DNA from: Pyrocephalus nanus
Lineage: Eukaryota > Chordata > Aves > Passeriformes > Tyrannidae
Direction of reading: 5' to 3'
DNA length: 64,000 bases
NCBI GenBank assembly: GCA_038380795.1
Contig: CM076262.1
Span: 68,158,629 to 68,222,628, forward strand
Of the stretch, positions 39,320 to 51,800 are shown one piece after another. Position 1 is the first letter of the stretch, and each line of letters starts with the position of its first letter. Below the pieces are notes generated by a model, which did not search any database, was not told the origin of the DNA, and worked only from the letters and a program-made list of their open reading frames with translations. The position numbers and the translations under genes were made by a program.

Positions 39320-39703
39320 CTTCAAAGAGAAAAGAAAAAATTAAAACAGAAAAAAAAGTAAAACAGGGCACAGAATTAGCACTGTCCTTTTCACTCTGTG
39401 GTGGAGCAGGAATGAGGATCAGCTTCCTTGCAGAAATCCTCTAGAAGAGAAATAATATTTTTCTTGTTCCTCTTCATAGGGGTTTAAAACATGATTAGAT
39501 TTTAGGAACTGAACCAACAGGAGACGAAAAGTGTTCTCACAACTAAGTGCTTTCCTTGCATTATTTCCTAGCATTCATGGGACAGAAAAAAACCTAGAAT
39601 AAAGTGACTGCCTTGCCTCACTTTGTCATTATTAATTATAAAGTTAATCAAACTGGAGAGGCCACACCATCCAATTTAAGCAGAAATGTGGAGGGAAATC
39701 ACC

Positions 39704-39725
39704 TTTTTTTTTTTTTTTTTTTTTT
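39704..39725. repeat. Poly-T tract (22 T)
   Basis: An uninterrupted run of 22 T in unique AT-rich sequence. No adjacent retrocopy was recognised. Confidence 0.9.
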
Positions 39726-40020
39726 AAATATTGTTCTTTCACTGCTTTTTAGGGGGAAGAGGATAATCAGAAATTGTCACTTTCTCACTGTGTGGACAGG
39801 CTAAAGCCAGAACTGACGTTTAACTTGGGAGGAGTAAAGGTGAGATTTCTAGTGAATGGCAGGAGTCAGTTAAAAACTAAACACCTGTCATATTAAGTAC
39901 AAAGAAACCTGCTATCTACCGAAACTACGGAGCAGAGTCTGACCCCACCTACAGAGAAGCTGAATTACAGGCTATTTGTTACAACAAACAGAAAAATCCC
40001 AGGGGACCCAAGCCAGGAGT

Positions 40021-40046
40021 CAGGCTGGGCAGCCAGGCTGGGCAGT
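40021..40046. repeat. 13-bp tandem duplication
   Basis: CAGGCTGGGCAGC is followed directly by CAGGCTGGGCAGT. A small duplication in unique sequence. Confidence 0.8.
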
Positions 40047-41749
40047 GTGTCACAGCTCTCTCCCCAAAGTGACAATCTGTCCCTGGTGCGAAGAGCAGCC
40101 CTGCAAGGAAAAATGTGTTCCTTGCCCAGCCAACCTCCTTTTTCTCTCTTGGCCCCAAAGCCAGGAGGAAGACAGTTCTCCTGCTGTTCATCCCATAGGA
40201 AGTGCTGCACCTTTTCATACAGGGAATGGGAAATAAAATGTTACACATGAAGTACAGATATCCTTCAAAAACCTTCAGATGGGAAAGGGTAGGCCTGTCA
40301 GTGGGAACAAACTGTAATACACATAAATAGTTAGTGTATAGTGGCACAGTGAAGTGAGGCATGCCCTTGCTTGTTTGTTGTCCTTCACCAGACAGTCACT
40401 ATTTTGCAAGGTGAAAAAGCATTTCTTACCATTCTGAGTCTCTAAATGATCATCTGGAGACGCTTCCCAATGACCAGCCCTCAGATCTAATGTGGCAAGA
40501 AGCAGGACTGCCTCAAGGAGGGCAGGGCACGCACTCACTCCTTGGAACGCAGCCTATCACCTGCTGTGGTTTTGGCTAGTTGATGAGAGAGCATGGCCAC
40601 ATTTCCCTTCTAAACCAGAAAAAAGGCTCATGGCATCAGAACTGCTACAGCAGGGCAACAGTGGTAGGAAAGAGGAACATGCTCTGTGATCCCTTGACGA
40701 AGGAGGGGTGGGCAAACAGACCCCAGCTGGGAAAAGAAGTGTCTAAAAGTGAGCCAGCTTAGGCCAAACACCTTGGATGCCCTGAACAAGGTCTACACAA
40801 GAAATGGTAGATTAAACTCCATCCTCTTCTAGAGAAGTCAAGCGTAAAAAAGGAACAACTCATGTTCTGCTTCAGCATACAAACCTAGAGGGACACAGAG
40901 AAAACCCCTCCATATGTCATCCCTCCCAACTTCTGCTGCTGCCAAAAACACAGAGGAACTGAAAACAAGTAGTTTTGCACCTTTTTTGCTTTCCATACCA
41001 TGTCAATAGGACAGAACAAATTCAGGAAGTAATTTGGAATACGACAAATGCCATATAAGAGCTACTATTGCTGCCTCTGCAAGGACTGGTGATGATCCAT
41101 TAGAGAACTAAGACAGCAGACAGCATAGAAGGCCAGTCACTGCCTTCCATATACAAACTGCATATGATATAATTATATTAATCTTCTTACTTATAAATCA
41201 AAATTTTAATTGAAGGTCTAGTTAATCGTAGGAAGCAATGGCAAGTACAAGCCACAGCCCACTTGCTTGCCAGTGTATTTGAACACCATTACCAAAAGTG
41301 CATGCATACAGCTGAAAGGTAGAACAGCTATAATTGAGGGGGAAATTTGGCCTCGTCTCTAAAATCAAGCTAAAATGATAGTTAGATTCATATTAAGTAG
41401 AAAAAAAACCCCAACCATTAGTTTCCTAGTTTAAACCTCTCACTGAAAACACACTTTAAAATCTGATACTAAACAGCCCAGCCATACTCTTGGTACAAAA
41501 TACAGCACTACAGATGACACACTGGGAAAAATAAAACAAAATTAACATACCAATGTTTGTGGCTGGACCACTGTACCATTACTGGCATTTTGCTTATGTA
41601 GTGATTCCATTGGTGTTTTGCATTACATGGCAAAACCATAGGTTCCCCTTCTAAGAAAAGAACTGTTTAATGTGCCAAATGGTACATCTGGAGAGAAGTA
41701 CTGCCAGCCTGCAATGATAACAACAAAAAAAAGATTAATCCAGTGCCTG

Positions 41750-42170
41750 CTGGCAAGGTTCCTAAATGATGATGCTCCTCACAATATTACTATTAAGAAT
41801 CATATTTTGGTAATGTATTGCCTAAAGCTGGAAGGCTGGAAAGCATTTCTAATCCATTATTCTATGACTTTTTATTTTTCTGGCAAATTCTACCTCTGCA
41901 GGGGAGACGACTGTGGTTTTGGCGAGATAACGTATTATTAGTGCTTTGCTTTAGATTTTTAATTAAGTGATTCTGTTGCCTTTCACTGTCAGAGACACTA
42001 TCAGGCACAGAAATCATTTGATCATCAAATGAGTAATTTAAAATGTAGCCTTTTGCCTGATAGTGTGGATTTAGTGTCATGGGGTATTTATGGTTCAGTA
42101 TATGCATCAGAGAAAATGGGTAGAAAGGACCTTTTAGGTCACCCATGGTCCATTATAACATGTACTTCCC
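41750..42170. promoter_or_regulatory. Candidate conserved noncoding element with nested inverted repeat
   Basis: A perfect 13-bp inverted repeat (ACACTATCAGGCA at 41995-42007 and TGCCTGATAGTGT at 42054-42066) encloses a 9+1+9 palindrome, TCATTTGATCATCAAATGA (42014-42032). Upstream, GGCGAGATAACGTATTATTA and TTTTTAATTAAGTGATTCTG carry homeobox- and GATA-like words. The block is unique and AT-rich. It could be an enhancer, a structured RNA, or a very old palindromic repeat. Confidence 0.35.
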
Positions 42171-44319
42171 AAGTGTATTACCACAGAAAGTTCAGTTGGC
42201 CCTTCCAAGCAGTGACTTCTGCCACTCCTCTGTGAGGTTCCTGCACAGGTTGAGCTGCTCCTGGCAATGGGATTCCTGCAGGAGGAACCTCAGCGCCCCT
42301 TGTTACAGGGCTCTGTGTGGCTGAAAGTCTGCCACTTGTGCATGAAGCCCTGCAGTGTAGCAACCTCCAGCCAAAGCTATACATTTCAATTATGCCTCCT
42401 TTTTAGCAGGGCTTTCTTCCTGACAATTTCACTGAAAGGAAGCAAAACCATCCCAAGCATTTTAGAGCTCACAGAGTGATACAGGCAGCAGCCAGATCTG
42501 CTGATCAACCCCAGTGACAAAAAATACAACCTCTGCTCCCAGAAGGAGCCCAGCAGATGTTGTGGAAGATGCTACTGCAGCAAGGCACACGAGTAATTCA
42601 GGGTAGGTTTAAGACATCATCAAGCCCACGTGTCCCAGCAGACAGGGCAGGGGCACAGAGATGCCTTGGAGCAAAGCTCTGTGTTGCCTGAGCTGTGCCA
42701 AACCATCCAAGAGCACAACCAGGCAGATGTGCTCTTTCAGAAGCTGCAGGGGCTCTCTGGTTTTCAGGTTTGTAACTTACAAAAGGCCATCCAAAGAACA
42801 GGAACGATGATTTTTCCACTAAAGGTCAGTGATTTTCCTACTGAAATACCTCCCTGATTCGGAGGTTCTAGGCATGCTTTCTGGACTTCTTGGAAAGAGT
42901 CCCACCTTAGAGGTCTTGGAGCAGAAGTTCACCAAAACATGTCTCTGGAGTTGTTCACAACTAGTCTGAAATAGTCTGTGGAGCATATTAAATACTCAGC
43001 GGAGAAAAAAAGATGATGTCTTTTCCTAATAAGTATGTCACCCCAGAAAATTCCAGAGTGCAAGCTGACATACCTGAGGCAGGATATTTCAGGGATGACA
43101 CATCAGTGCACGTGGCAAAGCAGACACAACGCAGGTGAAGTATTTGAAATTCTGTCAAAGCTTATGGGTTATAATTACACTCGTGCTGCTTTCTTAGGGC
43201 TGGGAGGGGTGAGATGTGGCTCTCAGGGTTCCACCCCTCAGAAGCTGCCTTTATGTGTGCAATTTCTCCTCAGTTAGAACAAGGACACTCACAGAGTGGG
43301 CTCAAGGGACTGCTGGTTTCAAGGGGCACATACACGGCCCCATGGCATCACTGCTCATTTGGGTGTGTGGGACTGTGCTGCAGAACACCTGCAGGGGAGA
43401 TGTACCTTGCCAGACTTCAGCTAGCTAATTACCACCATCCACAGCATCCATGACCACTGACAGAGTTAAACCCATCATTTTCAGAAGTTTCTGTCATCCT
43501 CTCGCTCACATGGACAAATTGCCAGGCATCACAGGAAGCTTCTGTGTACCACCATGTGAAGAGTGTAAATCACAGTGACATTTATCAGTGCTTCCCACAG
43601 CTGGGAGCACCTCCTCATAAACTGACCATGCACAGTAAAGGACAGACTTGAAGTTTGCAAATGAGTCAAGTTTGGCAAACAAACTCACCTGTCCTCCAAA
43701 CATATTGACATTTTTCATCTCACACAGCAGTTCCTTCACTTTCCCAAAGATCAGAATTTTTACATTCTAGTTCCTTCCTGAAGAAACATGTTAGAAAATT
43801 GATCTTATCTAAGTTATTTCCTTTTCTGACACAGAATATTGGTGGAAATTTGAACAACGGACTCAGAGCTGCATCCCTGTCAACAAGGGAATGAGGGGAG
43901 TTAAGACACAGGCTATGGAACTTCCCAAACAGCTTTGGGGGCTCATCTCTACAAAGTCTTTTATTATTTGTTTACTTTTAATGCCCAGACCTGTGCTTCA
44001 TTTTATTGAACAATCAGCTCTGAAGTCTTCCTAGGGGCATTTAATGTGAGTCTCTTATTTTAGTGTCAGACATCAAGTCCGTAAGTACAGCTCTTATGTC
44101 ATGCATCGTGAATTTCTGATTAACTTATTTTTATGCAGTGAAAATGTTGTATTTCCTGAAAAACCACGTAACAGCAAAAGAACAAAGTTCACAGTGAAAA
44201 TAGATGTGGCGTGGTTTTATCCTATGATAATGCAACAGTTCCTTAATATTTAACTTTCATAATAACAGCTGAATTAGACACATGCTTCCAAAGACTAACT
44301 GTTCCAAGCCTGGCTGTTT
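42171..44319. other. Unique noncoding DNA
   Basis: No transposon, exon or RNA gene was recognised between the palindromic element and the antisense MIR. The 42200-42350 and 42600-42750 stretches are GC-richer and carry short frames on both strands. Confidence 0.4.
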
Positions 44320-44440
44320 CACAGATGGTGGATGCAAAGATTAAGTGACTGCCTGAAAAGTAATACAGGAAGTCTGTGGCAAAGCCAAAAACTGATTCAA
44401 GGACTCCTGATTTCTATCCACAAGGCTATTGTGACTTCCA
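44320..44440 (-). mobile_element. MIR-type CORE-SINE relic (antisense)
   Basis: TTCACAGATGGTGGATGCAA, AGATTAAGTGACTGCCTGAA, GTCTGTGGCAAAGCCAAAAA and GATTCAAGGACTCCTGATTT follow, in order, the reverse complement of the MIR core (family: acagatg, gattaagtgacttgcc, gtggcagagcc, gaacccaggactcctga). The tRNA-like B box is degraded to GATTCAA. It is old and inactive, consistent with the MIR relics known in all amniotes. Confidence 0.75.
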
Positions 44441-47400
44441 ACTACTGTTACTATTTTGTACCTGTATACAGCGTTTGCACTCACCATGAAAATTGCTCTC
44501 AATACCTTTAGAAAACACCAGCTCTTACCTCCAACAAGCCCCATGTTCGGCCTCACCAGCCCTAATGGCCCTTCAAACCTGGATGGAGCTCCAGGAGCAT
44601 CTCCCACCACGCGCCCAGCACTGGCAGCCCCCTCTCCTCAGTCCCATGAACACAACCCCACAGACCCCCTCTTCCCCCAGCCTCCTGAACACGATGTGCC
44701 TGCAAATCTGGCAGCATGGCATGGAAGTCTCACCTATGCAGTGGTGTCTGCAAGGTGCCTGTGGTTCAGGAGCCCTTCTCAGCGTGGTCTGGGAGACCCA
44801 CACTCACCCGGCACCCAGCAACTCCCACAGCAGGAACAAGCTGTGGGTGCTCCCGGAGGGACCTCTGCAAATGTATCTTTGCAGAGCTTCAGTTCCAGGG
44901 CAAAAAAAACCCCAAAGCTTTCACCTTTCATTTGGGATAGCTGAGAACATGGAAAATGAAAGACTGCAAGGGAAGGATGCAGGCAAACGCAGCCGGCTGT
45001 TACCACTCGTGTTACTGCGTGCCCTGCGCAGCCTCCCCGGTGTGATTTGTCTGCAGTTGCACAACACGGCACAAATACAGCCCAGGCACTGCACAAATAC
45101 AGCCCAGGCACTGCACACCAGTGTGTCCTGGCACTGATCACCATGAAACAGCTGCTGCCCCTCGTGTTCACACGGCACTGCCTCTCTCAGGGTCTGCCTA
45201 AGTCAGATCCTGATGTGCCAGAAACCATCAACTCCAGCTTCCACACATCTGCTAAAAGTGCTGAGGGAAAAAAAAAAACTTGAAAAATGTCTGTATAGAG
45301 CAATAAATGAATATGGAAGTCCATAGTGCATCTAAAATCTAAAATTAATCACTATTTTAAAAATAGCCATTATTCATCTTTTAAAAATGTCTTAATTTTC
45401 ACAAACACACATACCTGTGTTTATTGTTACGTAAACCAGCTCATCCAGATTTGTTTCTATTAGCCAGATTCCATAACTTACAGTAGATCAGAAATGAAAA
45501 GCTGGATCCTGTCAAAGGATGCCAGAAAACTTGTGATTAAAAAAGATTTCAGGGATGAAGTTTCCCAAGTAACCACAGCAAAACCACATATTGATCACTT
45601 GAGCTCAGCACTCTCCCTTTCCCAAGGGAAAGGACTGTTTACATCAGTTTGAGAGGAAGTGGTAGAAAGAATGACTGTAATAGCGCCCTGTCCAACATTA
45701 TTTTCTGGCGCTCTCAGCATCTGCTGATGTTTGAAGTGCCTGTGCACAAAGAGTACCTTTGCTGAACTTCTCAAAATATGTGAAATCTCAACCTTTTTTG
45801 GAACAACAAAATCAAAATTAGGTGATCATGGATATGTAAAACCAATGCCACCTTCTCCCTCTCTCTCCGTCCACCAGCAGTAGCCAGCAAAAATTTGTGT
45901 TTGAACCCCTCCAGCACCAGTGGAAATGTGTTATTCAGTAACCTTAGAACAGAATTTATTTAATTCATTTCTATTCCCTGTCTCCAGTCAGAATAGTTCC
46001 CATAGAAAACTCAGGAAGCTGTGGAATGACCATGACAGCAAAGAGTATTACCATGAGAGACCCTACAGTGATCTCTTGTCAATATTAGCATTTGCACATT
46101 CTTTTTAATATAGACATAGAAATTGTGAGGAAATACTCCTTTCCAACAATGACGTTCACCCAAGGGTGATGGCTTTGAAAGGAATACCTTGCTCATGCTA
46201 TTCATGAACTGAATTGCACAACACAGAAAACGGGACTGTGCTTTTCCCAACAGGCACAAGGAGGAAGCAAACAGGCCTTGTGTGGAGACTCACGATGAGC
46301 ATTTGATCACCAATACCTGGAAGACACTCAGCCATTGGCAAATTCTCCTCCTGCTCCACAACACACTGGACAACTCACTGACAACTTCTTTCTCTGACAA
46401 CTTCCTGTTACTCCAGAGTGTGCTGGGCAGCCTCCAGAAGATGCTCCTAAGCTCCCAGTGCCTCACAGGTTCCAGTACTGATCAAAACAAGAAGGGACAA
46501 GATGCTGAGCATTTTCTGTGAGAGTTCTCCTGTTTAGCAATTCACAAAATTGAATTTATAATCCCATTCACTTTGTTACCTCATTGACAAGACAGGATAT
46601 TTTTCTCTTTTAGGTTTATTTCTATGGAATGACAGGAGATAGCAGGAGCACAGTGAGTGAAACAGAAGGCATCTGCTTGTCATTCAGTGCCTGATAGTCA
46701 CTAATGTCGTGGTTAGAAAAGTTTAATCTAGAATTTGCCTTAAAAGAAAGAGGGGAAAATAAGGGTAATAAATAAAAAGAGATATGTGACTGTGGTGGAG
46801 GAATCCTTGTGATCCTGCACTGGGAGAACTATCAGTGGATTCGGCACTCAAGGAGAAGGAGCACTGCTCTTCCCTCCACGCCAGCTTCCATATAATCCTC
46901 CCCCCCATCTCCAGCACATCCTTCACAGCAACAAGCTGTCCTTGGCATGACCCATGTTTCCAGCTAGTAAAATCCTCCTCTCTTCCCCCCATTCCCTCAG
47001 AAGGCATCAGTTTTCTATTTTAAAAATATCAAGTCACCCTATCTCAGATGCATTATAAACAAAGACAAACAAAACAACCCAAAACAGTTTTGTGTGTGTG
47101 TGGAACAAGAAAAAAAAGCACTTCAAACCCAAAGAAGTTTCCAATAAGTCACTCATTGAAATTCAGGAAGAAAAAACCCCAAAGGGTAAAAATACCCCTA
47201 CGTATCCAAGTTCTCTGAGGCCATTTCTTTCCCTCATCTGTGTTCCATCATCTTCTTCCTTATCCAAAAAAGTTGTGGTGTCCGTGGGAGTATGAAAAAA
47301 CATTGGTGTGACCACCAAGAGGAACTCTCTGTCTGGCAGCACAAAGCCACGCGTTATCCCGTCTCCAGGAACCCAGCCCTGCTCCGATGGTCATAAATAT

Positions 47401-47629
47401 TCTCTGATGACAAAGCAAAGGGTGGTCATTCATCCACACTGAATAATACTGGAAAACCCTGAAAAGCACACTGGGATCTGTGCTCTGTCCCCAGCACCCA
47501 GTGCTGCCACCTCCACCCTCGGTGGAATCCAGGCAGGAATGCTGGGCTTCTCCCTCTCAGAGGTCCCAACCCACCTGGTGGCCATTACATTTATCTCAGG
47601 ACAATCTCAGCCAGAGCAGCACTGCAAGA
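44441..47629. other. Unique DNA with a GC-rich, stop-poor stretch
   Basis: From 44490 to 45180 the sequence is GC-rich and open in several frames at once (214 and 162 codons on plus, 130 on minus). The peptides are low in recognisable structure, and the frames cross a 22-bp tandem duplication. A small perfect inverted repeat AGCGCC/GGCGCT lies at 45682-45687 and 45707-45712. No gene is called. Confidence 0.4.
45069..45117. repeat. 22-bp tandem duplication
   Basis: Two perfect copies of a 22-bp unit beginning GCACAAATACAGCCCAGG (45069-45090 and 45091-45112) are followed by the start of a third (GCACA). Perfect identity suggests a recent duplication. The unit is not a multiple of three, so overlapping frames change peptide at each copy. 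Confidence 0.9.
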
Positions 47630-48023
47630 AGGACTTTGGGGTGCCAGTGGGTGAGAGGCTGGATGTGCCCCATCCCAGAAATCCCCTGTGTGCTGGGCTG
47701 ATCCCACAGCATGGGCAGCAGGTGAGGGAGGTGATTCTGTCCCTCTGCCCCCTCAGGTGAGACCCCCCTGCAGAGCTGCTCCAGCCCTGGGGAACAGCAC
47801 AGGAGGGACATGGAGCTGCTGGAGAGAGTCCAGAGTAGGCACCAAGATGAGCAGAGAGATGGAGCAGCTCTGCTGAGAGGAAAGGCTGGAGCAGTTGGGA
47901 TTGTTCAGCCTGGAAAGAGAAGGCTCTGGGTGACCTGACTCTCCCGTCCAGTCCCTAAAGTGACCCTGCAGGAAAGATAGAGGCAGACTATTTACCAGGG
48001 CCTGGAGTGACAGGGAGCTTTGA
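47630..48023 (+). mobile_element. CR1 LINE fragment
   Basis: Sense-strand CR1 landmarks appear in order: ACTTTGGGGTGCCAGTGGGT, GAGAGGCTGGATGTGCCCCA, TGAGGGAGGTGATTCTGTCC, GAGACCCCCCTGCAGAGCTG, GGAGGGACATGGAGCTGCTG and CAGTCCCTAAAGTGACCCTG, then TATTTACCAGGGCCTGGAGT. It covers the end of ORF2 into the 3' region and stops before the 3' terminus. Many substitutions and small deletions are seen, and no reading frame is preserved. Confidence 0.9.
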
Positions 48024-48397
48024 GAGCTTTACAAAACATTTATCCATGTGTTTTCAAAAGGGACGATAAAATAGAAAAAAAAGACTCATTACACTACTAA
48101 CTTCACACTACACTGCATAATCAAAGATCTCCCAGTCTTCAGGAGAGTGTTACTCGACATCTTGTTGCATAAACGCTCTGCTTGTGTGAGCAGATCTGAG
48201 TATGATCAGTAAGGTACGTCACAGGCTAGCAGAAGTTATTGACGAGGAAGTTATCTTTGTGACCAACCTTCCCTTAGTCAGTGGAAAAAAAAAGTTCTAA
48301 GTGTAATTCACTCTCCTCTGCTGGTCTCCCCTTCCACGTCCCAGCCTCAAAATCAACATATTTACAATGAATAAATAAACAACCACTCTATGCTTAC

Positions 48398-48886
48398 CTG
48401 TATGCCTTCTCCTCTTATGCTAGTCTTTTAAATTTGATTTAATCTTGCCACTCAAGGTAGAAACAAGTAATAGAGCAACCTGTTTATTAGTCAGCGCAGT
48501 TTGAGAATTCTGTTGGCATTTCTGCCTCTGAGGACGTGAGGGGTTGTTGACACAGCGGAGGCCAACTGTGCGTTCACGGCGCAGGATATCACCGAGGGCC
48601 ACACCGTTTACTCCCTGCACAGGTGACTGCCACCAGAGAATGCCATTGCTCAATAACGTGCCCAGGGACCCACGGGAAGGACTCAAGTCATCTGAGACCT
48701 GTATTGGGAACTTGCCAGAGACCCCAGCACCACCTCGAATTTGCACGGAATGGAGGAATTGTGGCCGTATTCCACAACAGATCAACAGGACAAGGGAGAG
48801 AGTCAGGAAGAGCCAAAAAGGCACCCCAAACCCAAAAACTGGTTACACTTCCAGCCAGCATAAATAAAGGGTTTAGTAGTTAAAAA
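48398..48886 (-). other. Candidate exon or retroelement-derived segment with a 134-codon open frame
   Basis: On the minus strand a strong acceptor (TTTTTTTGTTTTGTTTTAG, ending at 48887) and a near-perfect donor (CAG then GTAAGC, at 48397-48392) bracket 489 bases. Inside is a frame at 48824-48420, open for 134 codons and ending KSNLKD then TAG. Its N-terminal part is hydrophobic (FWLFLTLSLVLLICCG, possibly one membrane segment or signal) and the rest is polar and basic. The segment is richer in CpG than its flanks. A TAATAAA lies at about 48491-48497 on the same strand, so an LTR-like origin is possible. The opposite strand is also open for 107 codons. No homologue was recognised; it is not CR1. 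Function unknown. Confidence 0.35.
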
Positions 48887-51800
48887 CTAAACAAAACAAA
48901 AAAATCAAATTTTCAAGTTTCTGGTTTAAGAGAAAGATGAAGAAAAAACCTTACATTAAAAAAAAAGTTCACATTTTTTTATTTTCAAGGAGTCCAGGAT
49001 GTGGGCAGTGTGATCACCTGGCCACAGGATCCTAGCAAGTGTCAATGTCTCCTTACAGAAAATGATTATCACATTTCTCAGAAAATTGAACACAACTAGA
49101 AGGGGGAAAACTGTTCCCCAGACTCAGGAAATAAAAGCTGTAAGAGCAACAGATTTCCAAGTGGACAAATCAACATCAATGGGGTACAGTCCAGCACATA
49201 AGATGATCTGCACCAGGGAAAAATTACCTTACCAAGAACAGAAGGCTCAAAAACAGATGCAACACCTGACTGAAAAAATATTATTGAACAATGAAATCTT
49301 TGTATCACCTGCACTTTGGCCTAATTTTTTTAATTGTGTATCAAGTTAAAATGAAACATCCAGTGATTGAACACCAGTGTGAGGTAAACAACAGCCAAAG
49401 CTCATTGAACTCTGCCAATCAAGAAGCACAGTGTAGGATCAATGTAATAAATCAGAATAATTTCCATACCTCTCAAGGATGCAAGGGCCATAGGATGAGG
49501 TCCAGCTTGGTGGGTGCCTGCTTTTAAGAGCATAACTACTTCCACTGATTTTGAGAATGTTACCCAAGCACTTTAGTTCAGGTATACAGATATGAAAAAT
49601 ATTACCTGTGTGAGTGAAAGTTTAGGTTAGGAATTCATCACTGAGAAGCTTTCCAAACCAATGGAAATTGTAACTCTCTCCAAGACCCACAACAATATAA
49701 AGAGACTGCAGTTAAAGCAAGAATGACCAGAGGCCCCAGTGGCTTGGGCAAACCCAGAATTTACAGCCTCTCCCAGCATCCCACTGGAGAACTGTTCATG
49801 AATTTTCCAGATGGTTTAAAGGCTGTTTGCTGTCCATCTTAGAAGACACAGCTCAGAAGAACCTGTCCACTCTAAAGGGTTCAGCCCCAACCCCATAACG
49901 AGCCATGTGCCATGATGTGATGCTCAGCTCAGGGCCCACATGTGACTTACTCTACTTAAAAAAATTTTAAAAAAGCAATACTATAGCAGTTCTGCTAATT
50001 TCATGTTAGTCTTTCAACTTAGTCCTTCCCCTCATCCCTCTCTCTACTTCTCCCTCCCACCCTGATCTCATTTTTCCCATTTCCAATGAGATTTAGGAAT
50101 CTGCCCAATGGCAGGTGGGTGGAGGCACTCCAGATACTATGTTTGTTGGTAGCCCAGCAGTTATTTGTGGTTGACTTTTTTGGTTGCCCACAGGAATTTC
50201 CAGGGTGGTGTAAACAGACAGATGTGGGCTCTTTTCTGCTATACAGATCACACCATAGAGAGATATCAAAGGGAAAAACCAAACCCATGAATAATGCACC
50301 AGTGGCAGCATCTGAAGCTCTGAACTTTAAAGACTGGCCTCTGAATTTATTGGTTTAATTGTTGGGTAGGGACATTCAGGCCACCAGATAGCTTTTGAAA
50401 TCCAAACATCACTGAAAGATTTCCCAAATATTTAGAAGTGTCTACAAAGCTAAGTGGGCTCAAGTACTGGCAAACTCTGAGCTGCTCCCGCCCTGACAGC
50501 ACTGCCCTAATCTTACAAGGCTGAAACTGCCCTTCCCTCCTTTCCCTCAGCAGCACAGTGGTTTGATCTATTCCATAGCTCATTGCTGCTGTAACACTGG
50601 GAAGAAAAGGGTAGGGGTGGCAAGGCAGATGTTTTGCTGGTGCAGATTAGTAAAGCTCCACTGCTCTCAGATTAACTCATTTTAGACAGGAAATTCACCC
50701 CCTTGTTCTCTTTTCCTGTTTGTTTCTACTGTTACCATTATATAAAAACTACTCTTGTCATGTGATTTTTGTGTGCCTTGTACTTCCATAGAAGACACAT
50801 GGTGACATCTTTTCCCTTGAGATGAACAAGCAGCCCATGATTAAAATCATGTTGAGTCAATGGTGCAACTTGCCAATCATTCTTACTCCGGAATTGCCAG
50901 CTAAAGCTTTTCTCGTCATTTATTTTTCCAGGAGGATTTGTATATGTTCCTGTCAGTCTATTTTGGAGCATAGCAGGTTTCAGAGGCACTTTGATTCATG
51001 GCAGGACATGGATTGTTTTAAAGAGAAGGCAAAAAGAGTGTTGGTTTTAACAGCCTTGCACTGTCATCTTGCGGTTGCAGCGCTCAGTTCCTCACCCTTA
51101 TTTGGAAATGCCTGGAACAGGAATTTGATGTGAGCAGGAAGAAACGGTGATTGCCTCACTCCCAGGGCTCTGGTTTGTTTGGAGGCCTCCTTCCTGCCAC
51201 TCTTGTGACAAAAAGACAGACTGACCTTGCCAGCTCTTTCCACTCCAGTTCTTTCCATCTCCTTCCTTGGTGAGAGGAGAGCGTGACCTTGTCCATAAAA
51301 CCATCATTATTTAGAAGAATTATCTCCTCCAGATTTTCCAGCACTTCCACCATGAACACATTTTCGGGGTAGAGTTGTGCACAGTCCTCCCTCCTGCCTC
51401 AGCTTTACAGAGGGAACACTCTGCCACTGTCAGCTCCTGAGAAGTGACACAGCTTTTTCACAACTGAGGCAAATAATTTCCAACACCTTCTCAGCTTTAC
51501 TCACTTTTCCAGATCTGCAAGCAACAATGATTTTTGCCTCTTTCCTGGACTGCTCAAGATACCAGCCAGTGTAGGATTCTCTTGTAGACTCTTTCAGGAG
51601 TTATTTTCCTGACATTTTCTTCATGTCCAAAAGGTAAGAGAAAGCCCCAAGCCAGCCTGACTTCCCTTCAGCTCCAGTTGTGCTGCTCCCAGCCACAGAC
51701 CTGCTCTCCCACCTGCCTCCTTATATCCTCCTGATGGCCAAAAAGAAAATATTCCTCAGACACTCAAAATCCATCCCCTCCCAGTGAAACCTGACCTAAT

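Noticed and set aside
44456..45137. Overlapping plus-strand frames of 162 and 214 codons
   Set aside because: Several frames are open together in a GC-rich stretch, a 22-bp duplication shifts the frame, no domain is recognisable, and clear splice signals are lacking.
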